The position numbers and the translations under genes were made by a program. From Candidatus Heimdallarchaeota archaeon (GTDB taxonomy: Archaea > Asgardarchaeota > Heimdallarchaeia > Hodarchaeales > Hodarchaeaceae): a DNA stretch of 38,833 nt. Below the pieces are notes generated by a model. The model was not told where the DNA came from. It saw only the letters and a list, made by a program, of their open reading frames with translations, and ran no database searches. Positions 1 to 7,814 of the stretch are shown here, one piece after another (position 1 is the stretch's first letter; each line of letters opens with the position of its first letter). The stretch spans positions 2,258,526-2,297,358 of the forward strand of contig CP070760.1 of assembly GCA_020348965.1 (NCBI GenBank). The letters run 5' to 3'.

Positions 1-4
1 GTTA

Positions 5-349
5 GTGACTGAAAAAAAGCCTATCGGCTATAAATGGCTGAGTTGTGGAAAAATTCACTATCCGAAGCACGGTCGATGTTTACAGTGTAAGTATCAGGAA
101 TTCGAGGAGGTTGAACTTCCATCTGAAGGTTCTCTCGTTACCTATACGATGTTGAAGGCTCCTCCAACAGGGATAGACAAGTTTTCTCTCTACTTAGGGA
201 TTATCGATCTTGGAACAGTTCGATACACCGGTCAATTGGAGGTAGAATCTGATAAAATCACCCTAGGGATGAAACTTAAGTCTACGTGGACGAAAGTTCG
301 TGAAATCGATGGGAAACCGAAGTATGGTTTTGTCTGGATTCCTACTTAG
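5..349 (+). CDS. DUF35-type zinc-ribbon/OB-fold protein (acyl-CoA/thiolase partner-like)
   Basis: A 114-residue protein with the layout of DUF35 proteins: an N-terminal rubredoxin-like knuckle and then a small beta-barrel OB fold. In archaea such proteins usually partner thiolases or HMG-CoA synthase and are thought to help channel acyl-CoA; that role is family knowledge, not shown here. Three cysteines are visible (C14, C25, C28). The usual first CxxC pair has only one Cys, so zinc binding may be weakened or use another ligand such as the nearby His. The OB part includes GSLVTYTML and a C-terminal YGFVWIP strand typical of the family. The GTG start lies at the window edge and no upstream context is visible, so an upstream thiolase cannot be checked and the frame could extend further 5'. 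Confidence 0.8.
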   Translation: MTEKKPIGYKWLSCGKIHYPKHGRCLQCKYQEFEEVELPSEGSLVTYTMLKAPPTGIDKFSLYLGIIDLGTVRYTGQLEVESDKITLGMKLKSTWTKVREIDGKPKYGFVWIPT

Positions 350-455
350 AAAATTCTCTCTGGCTCTTCTCGTCAATTACTGTTCATCATTTTTTCACCC
401 ATGGCATCTAGAATAGATTGATTTATCGCATAATCAAGAGTCAATAGAGGGAACT

Positions 456-1115
456 TTATTTCTTCTTCGAGCTTTCTCTGATCACAATCAAAATTGAAGA
501 TGCAAACACTATCAAAATTCCAGTAATTGATATTATCACCACAATTGGAGGTAAACTAAGAAGAGGATTTGTGATTTTACCCTGTGCAATTGTTTCCCAT
601 CCAATGGTTTGATCAGTTTCATAAGCTCGAAAATTTCCCATCATTTCCCCTTTATTATCATCTATTGACTGTTCAGAGTAATATACAATATATTCAAGTT
701 GACCAAGAAACGATCCACCACGATCTAATGAAAACTCATCTGCAGAAGGGATAGCTAATTGGATTATTGTCTGAATTCTGGATCCTATATACGAGAGATC
801 GCCAATGTTGCATATTAGATCACTTTTAACCATAATAGAGTTATTTGTAAACCGAAGACGGGCGGATAAAGAATAGAATTTACTTTGATCTGAGGAGAAT
901 TCGATGGCTTCAAAAGTCATCAGATAAGAATATACACTGTCAACTTCTAAATTCGCGGAGGATGGTGAAATTTCAATTTTCAATTTAGCGCCATTTGATT
1001 GAATCCAGATTTTTGAATATGTCGAGTTTGGTAGAGAATGTACCTGAAAATATTGTAGAAGAAGAAATATTAGTACTGCAACAGGTATTAATTTTCGTTT
1101 TTTCAATCTTGACAT
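456..1115 (-). CDS. Hypothetical membrane-anchored extracytoplasmic protein
   Basis: A 219-residue protein with an N-terminal signal-anchor (basic MSRLKKRK followed by a hydrophobic stretch to about residue 25). A beta-rich, Ser/Asn-rich middle of about 155 residues follows, then a C-terminal transmembrane segment (about 190-212) and the basic tail RESSKKK. The predicted topology places the middle domain outside the cell with a short cytosolic tail. I do not recognise a family. The gene lies 16 bases downstream of the 152-residue gene on the same strand, so the two probably form an operon. The function is unknown. Confidence 0.7.
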   Translation of the reverse strand: MSRLKKRKLIPVAVLIFLLLQYFQVHSLPNSTYSKIWIQSNGAKLKIEISPSSANLEVDSVYSYLMTFEAIEFSSDQSKFYSLSARLRFTNNSIMVKSDLICNIGDLSYIGSRIQTIIQLAIPSADEFSLDRGGSFLGQLEYIVYYSEQSIDDNKGEMMGNFRAYETDQTIGWETIAQGKITNPLLSLPPIVVIISITGILIVFASSILIVIRESSKKK

Positions 1116-1131
1116 TACCTAGACTCCGAAA

Positions 1132-1590
1132 TTAAATTTGAGAAAGAAATTCATAATAAGATTGACTTTTAATCCGAATTTGCTTTAATTGCTCATTTGT
1201 AAGTCGTTGACTGGAGTACAGAGATGAGGAGGAAAAAATCTCTCCAAATGTTCTAGCAATCTCTTCCTCCTTCATAAGTATGAACTCTGTCAATTTTTCT
1301 GCTGACTGATGAAAAATAACCAAATACGCAGTTCCAATTCCGATGATTTGAAAAGCTTTTGTCAGCGCAAAGATCTCTACTTCATCCCAAGTTAAAGGCA
1401 GAAAATTCCATTCAACATCTTCAAGGTTGTCTTTAATTGCCAGTATTTCTAGAAGGAGATCCCATGTTTGGATTTCCGAGTGCCAAGTCGATCCTGACCA
1501 GAGAATGTTCGGCCTTTTTGTTGTGCGTGTGTCATGCTGGATAATCCCGAAAAAAAGTCCCAAATTGGTAACTGGTGTAATTGATGTCAT
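1132..1590 (-). CDS. Hypothetical protein, possibly longin/roadblock-like
   Basis: A 152-residue soluble protein with no signal peptide. The N-terminus (LGLFFGIIQHDTR) followed by mixed alpha/beta sequence and a long charged C-terminal helix (about 100-125) is loosely reminiscent of the small longin/roadblock-type domains common in Asgard archaea. This is only a resemblance in pattern and I would not assign a function from it. It starts at ATG and is the first gene of a probable two-gene unit with the membrane-anchored protein 16 bases downstream. Confidence 0.6.
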   Translation of the reverse strand: MTSITPVTNLGLFFGIIQHDTRTTKRPNILWSGSTWHSEIQTWDLLLEILAIKDNLEDVEWNFLPLTWDEVEIFALTKAFQIIGIGTAYLVIFHQSAEKLTEFILMKEEEIARTFGEIFSSSSLYSSQRLTNEQLKQIRIKSQSYYEFLSQI

Positions 1591-1788
1591 TTTTAACTTA
1601 CTAATCCACGAATTTCTTAATTTGTGAGAGAAAAGGACTTTTTACGTATTAGCATGAGATTTAGAGGCGTATTTTCACAGTCAGTTGAATTTATGTGTGA
1701 TCCTTCAAAAAGCTATATATTTATTCGTTGGGATTTTTTCAAAACCTCTCGTCCTTTGGGATAACAATCAGTAAATGTAATTCGATAG

Positions 1789-1796
1789 TTTAAAAA
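1789..1796 (+). promoter_or_regulatory. TATA-like box for the Ntn hydrolase gene
   Basis: TTTAAAAA lies about 30 bases ahead of the ATG at 1823. With the usual archaeal TATA-to-start-site distance of about 25 bases, transcription would begin almost at the ATG, suggesting a leaderless mRNA. This favours ATG 1823 over the in-frame GTG at 1814. Confidence 0.4.
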
Positions 1797-1822
1797 TTGA
1801 AAAGATTTGAGTAGTGATTGAA

Positions 1823-4405
1823 ATGTCTTCCACACGGGATTTATACAAACAGGGAGGAGTTTTAATTGTGTCAATAATAGGAATTTTACTTCTTATCATA
1901 GTACTCTCCACACCAATTATGGGAATGTTCGCTCTGGGACCGATTGTGTCTCCAGGGGGAATTTTTGGAGCTGCAACTGGATCTTCTTATCCTTCAGGAT
2001 CAATAACACTTGAGGGAATTGATGCACCCGTCACAATTATCCGTGATAACTGGGGAGTTCCCCATATTTACGCTGATACCCAAAAAGATGCAGCATTTGC
2101 ATTAGGCTATTGTCACGCAACCGATAGGATGTTTCAGATGGAGATGACCGTTCGAACTGGCATGGGGTTGATGTCTGAAGTCAGGGGAAACGATTCTTTA
2201 GGTGATGATATCTATTATCTTACTCTCGGGATTGCCTCTGCCGCTCAAGAAATGGTAGACACTTTCGAAACTGAACGGAAAACTGACCCACAACTAGATA
2301 CAATGCTGGACATACTAGACGCTTATTGTGATGGCGTGAACTATGAGATTAATAACAGAATAAACACACATACCTTGCCAATAGAGTTTCAATTGTTGAA
2401 TTTCGAACCAACACCATGGACTCCCCTTAAAACCTTTGTATATAACCGTCTCATGAGTCTCATGCTAACCTATTCAACTTTTGATTTAGAGGCGACTATT
2501 TTAAGGGATGAGTTGTTCAACAAAGACCTCTATGCAATGGAAGAATTGTTTCCCCTCAACCAGACATTCTACCAGGTTCCGATTGTGCCCACATATGGTA
2601 CTTATGATAATTATTCGTTGCCTTTGCAAGTTACAGAAAAGATTAAAGCTGATATTCAAAGAGGAGATAGTGAAACTCGTCGCTCATTGATTCAGAAGAT
2701 TTTAGATCGTACACCTGAAAGTTTAGATTTTTTCCAGCAATCATGGATTGGATCGAATAACTGGGTGGCAAATGGTACTAAAACAGTATCAGGTAAGCCT
2801 ATCCTCGCTAATGATATGCACCTTAGCATTGACCTTCCGCACATTTGGTACGAGGCTCATCTCGTGGCAAAAAATGATAGTTGGAATATATACGGTTATA
2901 CCTTAGCAGGTACCCCTGTGGTTGTAGTGGGCTTTAACACTCATATAGCGTGGGGTTTTACTAATGTAGGACCAGATGGGGTCGACTGGTTTGAATATGT
3001 TTGGGATGGAGACAAATATTGGAATGGCTCAGGATGGGCTCTCCCAATTGAAGAAAATGTCACTATACCCGTGAAAGGCTTGGGAGACCATAATGTAACA
3101 ATTAGATATACCAGCGATGGAGTGATTATGGATGAAAAGGGGAAATCTATGATCGCAATGAAATGGACTGCCACCGAAAGTCCAACTTATGAAATTAAAG
3201 CACTGTACGGAGCAAACAATGCCACGAATTGGGCTGAGTTTAATCAATCAATGCAATGGTTCCATGATCCCCCTCAGAATGTGGTGTTTGCAGATTCCGA
3301 AGGGACAATTGCTTTGAGACCAACTGGTAGATTTGTTAAGAGGAACTTTACAGAAGGATTACTTGCTCGGTTTGTACAAAACGGTTCTGATCCATCTGTC
3401 AATAAGGACTGGGAGTACATTCCTTTCAATGAACTCCCGTATTCAGTTAATCCTGATCAATGTTATCTAGCATCTGCGAATCAAAAATCCACTGGTCCTG
3501 ATTATCAATATTATCTAAGTAGTACTCAAGCAGCAGGTTATCGGGGGAGAAGTATCAACCGCCACTTGAGTGAAGCTCCGGATGGCTCAATTGATGTTGA
3601 TTTAATGAAAGACGCTCAATGTGGTCCAATGGGTATTCTTGACATTAGTGCTGAGTCCTTTACTCCTTTCTTTATTGAAGCTGTTGACCAAGCTGGAGTT
3701 CAATTATCAGAAACCGCAGAAGCAGCCCTAACAGAACTAAAATCGTGGGTTGATAGTGAGGATCGCTTTCTTATGAACAAGACTCTGGTAGGTCCAACAA
3801 TTTTTTATGAAACTTTTTCACACTTCAAGAACTATACGTGGTTTGATGAGTATGAAGCCGCTGGAATAGATGTAACAAGACCTCAAGACAATACTTTAGA
3901 ATATCTTGTCCGAGAATTTCCAAATTCCACTTGGTTTGATGATATCTCGACTCCCTCGCCAATAATTGAAGAACGAGATGACATAATCGTTAAAGCATTC
4001 ATTAAAGCAGTTGAGGAGTTAGAAAAGGAATTCGGATCGAGCGTTGATGAGTGGCTATGGGGTGATTACCACCAAATCTACTTCAATCACTTAGCTGGTA
4101 TCCCCTCATTTGGTAAAGGAGCCCATCCCCATGATGGGTCTGGTTACACTCTCCTAGCTGCAGGTGGCCGACCTGTAGGTTCAGGTCCCAGTGAGCGGAT
4201 GGTGGTTGATTTCGGTAACATCTCTAATAGTTGGAGCGTTATTCCTGCTGGAGTAAGTGGAAACCCAGCAAATCCCCATTATGCCGATCAAGCACTTGAC
4301 CTCTGGATGAATGGCGAATATCATCTGATGTTGATTCAGTATGACACAGTCGAATCTTTTGCTAAGGAAGATTTGGAGGCAACGCTTATTTTGAAACCAG
4401 AATGA
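1823..4405 (+). CDS. Membrane-anchored penicillin amidase-family (S45) Ntn hydrolase
   Basis: An 860-residue protein of the penicillin/cephalosporin/acyl-homoserine-lactone acylase family. These enzymes hydrolyse amide bonds of N-acyl substrates after autocatalytic cleavage into alpha and beta chains. It has an N-terminal transmembrane anchor (about residues 10-35). The alpha-chain signature follows (DNWGVPHIYA, then GYCHATDRMFQME). The cleavage/nucleophile motif is GSNNW, with the predicted catalytic Ser311 becoming the beta-chain N-terminus. The late conserved block is GVSGNPANPHYADQ. Length is in the usual range for the unprocessed precursor. The anchor implies activity outside the cell. 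The substrate cannot be deduced: peptides, acylated amino acids or signal molecules are all possible. A small polytopic gene follows 20 bases later, so co-transcription is likely. GTG at 1814 is an alternative start. Confidence 0.92.
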   Translation: MSSTRDLYKQGGVLIVSIIGILLLIIVLSTPIMGMFALGPIVSPGGIFGAATGSSYPSGSITLEGIDAPVTIIRDNWGVPHIYADTQKDAAFALGYCHATDRMFQMEMTVRTGMGLMSEVRGNDSLGDDIYYLTLGIASAAQEMVDTFETERKTDPQLDTMLDILDAYCDGVNYEINNRINTHTLPIEFQLLNFEPTPWTPLKTFVYNRLMSLMLTYSTFDLEATILRDELFNKDLYAMEELFPLNQTFYQVPIVPTYGTYDNYSLPLQVTEKIKADIQRGDSETRRSLIQKILDRTPESLDFFQQSWIGSNNWVANGTKTVSGKPILANDMHLSIDLPHIWYEAHLVAKNDSWNIYGYTLAGTPVVVVGFNTHIAWGFTNVGPDGVDWFEYVWDGDKYWNGSGWALPIEENVTIPVKGLGDHNVTIRYTSDGVIMDEKGKSMIAMKWTATESPTYEIKALYGANNATNWAEFNQSMQWFHDPPQNVVFADSEGTIALRPTGRFVKRNFTEGLLARFVQNGSDPSVNKDWEYIPFNELPYSVNPDQCYLASANQKSTGPDYQYYLSSTQAAGYRGRSINRHLSEAPDGSIDVDLMKDAQCGPMGILDISAESFTPFFIEAVDQAGVQLSETAEAALTELKSWVDSEDRFLMNKTLVGPTIFYETFSHFKNYTWFDEYEAAGIDVTRPQDNTLEYLVREFPNSTWFDDISTPSPIIEERDDIIVKAFIKAVEELEKEFGSSVDEWLWGDYHQIYFNHLAGIPSFGKGAHPHDGSGYTLLAAGGRPVGSGPSERMVVDFGNISNSWSVIPAGVSGNPANPHYADQALDLWMNGEYHLMLIQYDTVESFAKEDLEATLILKPE

Positions 4406-4425
4406 GAAGTAGGAGATGATATGAA

Positions 4426-4884
4426 ATGAGTGAAAAAGGAGTACTAGATTACGTAAAAACAATTCTTCAATACCGACGTGCTATTGCATTTGGACTGTCT
4501 TTGATAGTCACTACAATTATTGACCTGACTATTCCTACTACCTTACCGTTTTGGTTAAGTCCATTAATGTTGGGGATAATTGGTGGTTTTATTGTTGGAT
4601 CAGCGTCTGCTGGGTTATTCACAGGCCTTGGAACGTTAGTTGGACGATTTGTGTCCATCCTAATTATGATTCTGACAATGCCTGGTTTATTGAGAACATT
4701 GGATCTTTTTTTACTTGCAATTGGAGACGTTCTTGGCGCATCGTTACCTCCTGGTTCTTTAATTATAATTTTGTTGTCAGTCTTAATATGTGGTTTGTTT
4801 GGGCTGTTTGGAGGTATAACTGGTGGTTCAGTGACGGTATTAGTTCAATATTTTAGGGAATCTAGCGTCAAGGAAGAAGTTTAA
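4426..4884 (+). CDS. Small polytopic membrane protein
   Basis: A 152-residue, very hydrophobic protein with about four transmembrane segments (roughly 18-38, 42-62, 68-90 and 105-135). The helices are Gly-rich, including IGGFIVGSASAGLFTGLG and a late LFGLFGGITGGS stretch. An AGGAG ribosome-binding site precedes ATG 4426. It begins 20 bases after the Ntn hydrolase stop codon and probably belongs to the same transcript, which hints at a membrane partner or unrelated small integral protein. I do not recognise the family. Confidence 0.7.
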   Translation: MSEKGVLDYVKTILQYRRAIAFGLSLIVTTIIDLTIPTTLPFWLSPLMLGIIGGFIVGSASAGLFTGLGTLVGRFVSILIMILTMPGLLRTLDLFLLAIGDVLGASLPPGSLIIILLSVLICGLFGLFGGITGGSVTVLVQYFRESSVKEEV

Positions 4885-4890
4885 GAGGAA

Positions 4891-4912
4891 CTCGTTTTTC
4901 TCTTCTCTTTTC
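4891..4912 (+). terminator. Pyrimidine-rich tract, probable transcription terminator
   Basis: A run of T-rich sequence (several groups of 3-5 T interspersed with C) directly follows the small membrane protein gene. Archaeal RNA polymerase terminates at such U-tracts without a required hairpin. Confidence 0.35.
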
Positions 4913-4922
4913 TTACAAGAAA

Positions 4923-4933
4923 TTTATTTTAAA
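4923..4933 (+). promoter_or_regulatory. TATA-like box for the glutamine synthetase-family gene
   Basis: TTTATTTTAAA ends about 42 bases ahead of ATG 4975. The expected start site falls near 4953, giving a leader of about 20 bases. This supports ATG 4975 rather than the upstream TTG at 4948, which would lie before the predicted start site. Confidence 0.4.
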
Positions 4934-4974
4934 GCCACCACTAAGCTTTGAGTTGTGAGGGGATAATTAGTCAA

Positions 4975-6285
4975 ATGGCTTCAGCAAAAGATAAAATTAT
5001 TCGGGGTATGGAAAAAATTGGAGCTAAGTACATATTACTTCAGTTTACTGGTGCAGATGGACACCTTAAAGGAGTTGAGATGTCTAAGCGCTCTTTTTCT
5101 AAAGCAGATCATATTGGGGTAGATGGTTCTTCAATTGGCTTTCTTAGAACCAAACAGTCAGATATGATAATTGTACCTGATCCCACCACAGTAACATTGG
5201 TACCTTGGCAGGACAACACTGCTTGCGTTTTTTGTGATTTACGAAGTACTGACACTCATGAACAGATTTCTGCTGACCCACGAGGTATACTAGCTCAAGT
5301 GAACCAAGAGCTGATAGATGAGTTCAAGGCCGTCTATTTTGCTAGACCAGAGATGGAGTTTTATATTCTAACGCCTGATCTCAAACCTGTTGATTCTGCA
5401 ACTTACATGGGACTTCCACCGAGGGATAAAGGATATTTTTTGCGAAAAATGATTGTAGAAACATTAGATCAAGTAAATATTCCATTAAAAACGTTTCATT
5501 CGGAAGTAGGATCTAGTCAACATGAGATCGAGTTTGAAGCATTACCAGCTGTCCAAGCAGCTGACAGCGTACAATATTTCAAGCAAATTTCCAAGATGGT
5601 AGCTTTAAACCATACAGAGGGGTGGATAGTGACTTTTATGCCTAAACCGTTTGTTGAAGAAGCAGGAACAGGCATGCACATCCATCAGATGGTAAAAACC
5701 TCCTCTGAAGACTTGTTTAAAGGGAGAGGGACGGAATTAACAGAATTTGCGCTTCACTTCATTGCAGGTCAACTGAAACATGCCACTGAAATAACCGCAA
5801 TCACAAATCCAATTATAAATTCCTACAGACGATTAATTCCTAGAAAAGAAGCGCCTGTATATGTAACGTGGGGTATTGCTAATCGTACAGCTCTTATTCG
5901 CGTGCCTGGATACGAAATAGGGAGGTTAGAATACCGAGCAGCAGACGCTTCAGCAAACATCTATTTCCTTTTGGCACTGCTTCTAGCAGCTGGGATAGAA
6001 GGAGTTAAAAAGAAGCTGGAACCTCCTGAAGAAGCGGATTTTGATGCTGATGCGTTAACCCAAAAACAGCTTGAAGAGAAAGGAATAACATTGTTGCCAC
6101 GAACTTTATTTGATGCTTTACGAAAATTTCAGAGCAGTAAACTTGCTGAAAGGGTTCTTGGACCAGCACTCCATCAAGAATATTACCAAGCTCGAATGCA
6201 AGAATGGCAAGAGTTCACGGATGAGCATAGTTTTGAAAAACAAGAAGTTACAAATTGGGAAATGAGTCGTTATTTAGATTACTAA
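4975..6285 (+). CDS. glnA: Glutamine synthetase family protein (type I)
   Basis: A 436-residue member of the GSI family, which makes glutamine from glutamate, ammonia and ATP in the cytosol. Visible landmarks are VDGSSIGF (the Asp50-type latch), RPEMEFYIL (metal-binding Glu), EVGSSQHEIEF, GTGMHIHQ (His and Gly loop), NSYRRLIPRKEAPVY and NRTALIRVPGY. The final LEYRAADASAN holds the glutamate-contact Arg. The length matches archaeal GSI. No adenylylation loop is apparent. The EYRAAD and AGTGMHIHQM details differ slightly from textbook GlnA, so a gamma-glutamyl-amine ligase of the same fold is a possible alternative. The start is ATG 4975, 27 bases inside the longest frame. Confidence 0.88.
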   Translation: MASAKDKIIRGMEKIGAKYILLQFTGADGHLKGVEMSKRSFSKADHIGVDGSSIGFLRTKQSDMIIVPDPTTVTLVPWQDNTACVFCDLRSTDTHEQISADPRGILAQVNQELIDEFKAVYFARPEMEFYILTPDLKPVDSATYMGLPPRDKGYFLRKMIVETLDQVNIPLKTFHSEVGSSQHEIEFEALPAVQAADSVQYFKQISKMVALNHTEGWIVTFMPKPFVEEAGTGMHIHQMVKTSSEDLFKGRGTELTEFALHFIAGQLKHATEITAITNPIINSYRRLIPRKEAPVYVTWGIANRTALIRVPGYEIGRLEYRAADASANIYFLLALLLAAGIEGVKKKLEPPEEADFDADALTQKQLEEKGITLLPRTLFDALRKFQSSKLAERVLGPALHQEYYQARMQEWQEFTDEHSFEKQEVTNWEMSRYLDY

Positions 6286-6302
6286 TACAACAGAAACAAT
6301 AG

Positions 6303-6331
6303 ATTTTTCTTTTTTTTTTAGCTAAAAAAAG
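6303..6331. terminator. Bidirectional terminator between convergent genes
   Basis: A T-run on the plus strand is followed by an A-run through the perfect palindrome TTTTTTTAGCTAAAAAAA (6313-6330). Both the plus-strand glutamine synthetase gene and the minus-strand amidohydrolase gene end here, so each strand presents a U-tract after its stop codon. Confidence 0.6.
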
Positions 6332-6342
6332 ATATCTAATGA

Positions 6343-7626
6343 CTAGAAGAGCTCTTTTACTCTATCCTCAATTTCTTCTAAGATTTGTTCTTCGTTGAGC
6401 GTTAAAACCTCACGATTTAGCATGAGTAAATTTCCGTTCACAATTAAAGAATGAACGTCACTTCCATTAGCCGCATAAACGATATTTGAAATAATGTTAT
6501 AGGTAGGTCGAAGATGTGGTGAGTGAAAGTCCAAAGCTACAAGATCCGCTTGATTTCCAACTTTAATTAATGATTCTAGATGAAATTTTCGTCTGAAAGC
6601 CCAATTTGTATCCTCTAGTACATGTTCAGCAGGATAAAGGGCTGGATCCCATCGTGCAGCAGAAATAACATTCACAGCTTCTCGCATTTCTCTCCAGAGG
6701 TCTAATGTGTTGTTAGACGCAGCTCCATCTGTCCCGAGGGCAATTACGGCACCCGTGCTTCTTAATTCGGGTATAGGAGTCGTTCCTCCATAAGCTAATT
6801 TTTGGGAGGATACTGGGCACCATCCTACGGTAGCCTGATGTTTTCCAAGGATCTCAACCTCCCGTTGAGTAATCCAAGTACAATGAGCAAGAATTTCATT
6901 TGTTTCTTCCCGAAAGAAGCCAATTTGATCCAACCTTTCTACAGGGGGAACCCCATACTTATCCTCAGAATCCATAACTTCTTTTCGGGTTTCTGAAGCA
7001 TGAATCATAAGAGGGATTTGATGGGATTGAGCAAGATCTGCTGCTTTTAGAATTGTTTCCTCGGGTACCGTTACCTGACTATGCGGTGCAACGGAGGCTG
7101 TGAGTAGAGGAGAACCTTTTGCTAGATCGAGTGTACGCCCCAACTCTTCTAATTGAAATTCATAGCCGCCTTGATCAACAAAGGCACTGGGGAGGATTCC
7201 AGCGCCAAGCCACCCCCGAAGACCAGCTTCTACTAAGACTTTGCCAATAACACTTTCATGGAAATAAAAATCTGCAGCTCCTCCTGTTCCCCCCTTTATC
7301 ATTTCAAGAGCGGCAAGTTTTGTGCCTAACGCTATCCAATCTGCATCAAATTTTCCTTCTACTTTCCAGATGTCTTCCAACCATGCATATAAGGGTTTAT
7401 TATCCGAAAAACCCCGTAATAACGTCATTGGAAGATGAGTATGGCTATTAATCGGAGGAGGGAGAACAACAATAGACTTTCCATTAATTATATACTCTGG
7501 ATCAGGTATCTGAGCTTGTGATGAGATCTCACTTATGATATTATCTTCTATGACAATATTTGAACGATAAATTGATGCGACGTCAGGTTGTGGTATGATT
7601 AAAACATCTTGAAGTAATAAATCCAT
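6343..7626 (-). CDS. Amidohydrolase, S-adenosylhomocysteine/5'-methylthioadenosine deaminase-like
   Basis: A 427-residue metal-dependent amidohydrolase of the MtaD/SsnA/chlorohydrolase group. The mononuclear metal site is complete: HTH (H62, H64), H209 with the catalytic HASE Glu212, H248 in AHCTW, and D300 in GTDGAASNN. The motif SHTHLPMTLLRGFSD is typical of SAH/MTA/5'-deoxyadenosine deaminases. In archaea these feed SAH or 5'-deoxyadenosine into inosine-type salvage. Exact substrate cannot be fixed from sequence; guanine deaminase-like or triazine-type hydrolases share the same motifs. It is a single-gene unit, convergent with the glutamine synthetase gene. Confidence 0.88.
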   Translation of the reverse strand: MDLLLQDVLIIPQPDVASIYRSNIVIEDNIISEISSQAQIPDPEYIINGKSIVVLPPPINSHTHLPMTLLRGFSDNKPLYAWLEDIWKVEGKFDADWIALGTKLAALEMIKGGTGGAADFYFHESVIGKVLVEAGLRGWLGAGILPSAFVDQGGYEFQLEELGRTLDLAKGSPLLTASVAPHSQVTVPEETILKAADLAQSHQIPLMIHASETRKEVMDSEDKYGVPPVERLDQIGFFREETNEILAHCTWITQREVEILGKHQATVGWCPVSSQKLAYGGTTPIPELRSTGAVIALGTDGAASNNTLDLWREMREAVNVISAARWDPALYPAEHVLEDTNWAFRRKFHLESLIKVGNQADLVALDFHSPHLRPTYNIISNIVYAANGSDVHSLIVNGNLLMLNREVLTLNEEQILEEIEDRVKELF

Positions 7627-7663
7627 AGTTGTTACTTCCAGTATCTATGATGGAGAATTCAAC

Positions 7664-7674
7664 TTTATTTATAT
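7664..7674 (-). promoter_or_regulatory. TATA box of the amidohydrolase gene
   Basis: On the minus strand this reads ATATAAATAAA, about 40 bases ahead of the ATG at 7626. That spacing gives a short leader of roughly 10-15 bases. Confidence 0.5.
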
Positions 7675-7814
7675 GCGATTTCACTCCTTTATGAAAATTT
7701 TCCGAATATTTATTAGATATAGAAACTGTCCTTCTTGTGTGACGTGTATCATCGGAACAAGGAGGAATGTTCCACTTTAAAATGGTACACTAATATTTCG
7801 CCAGTGGTGATAAC

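Noticed and set aside
4551-4856. Overlapping 101-codon plus-strand frame within the small membrane protein gene
   Set aside because: Its Trp/Cys-rich composition is typical of an out-of-frame shadow; the in-frame protein has a good ribosome-binding site and membrane-protein pattern.
4948-4974. N-terminal extension of the glutamine synthetase from TTG
   Set aside because: The predicted transcription start lies within it, and the family N-terminus fits ATG 4975.
6313-6330. Palindrome TTTTTTTAGCTAAAAAAA as a protein-binding site
   Set aside because: Its position between two convergent gene ends and its T/A runs are fully explained by a bidirectional terminator.
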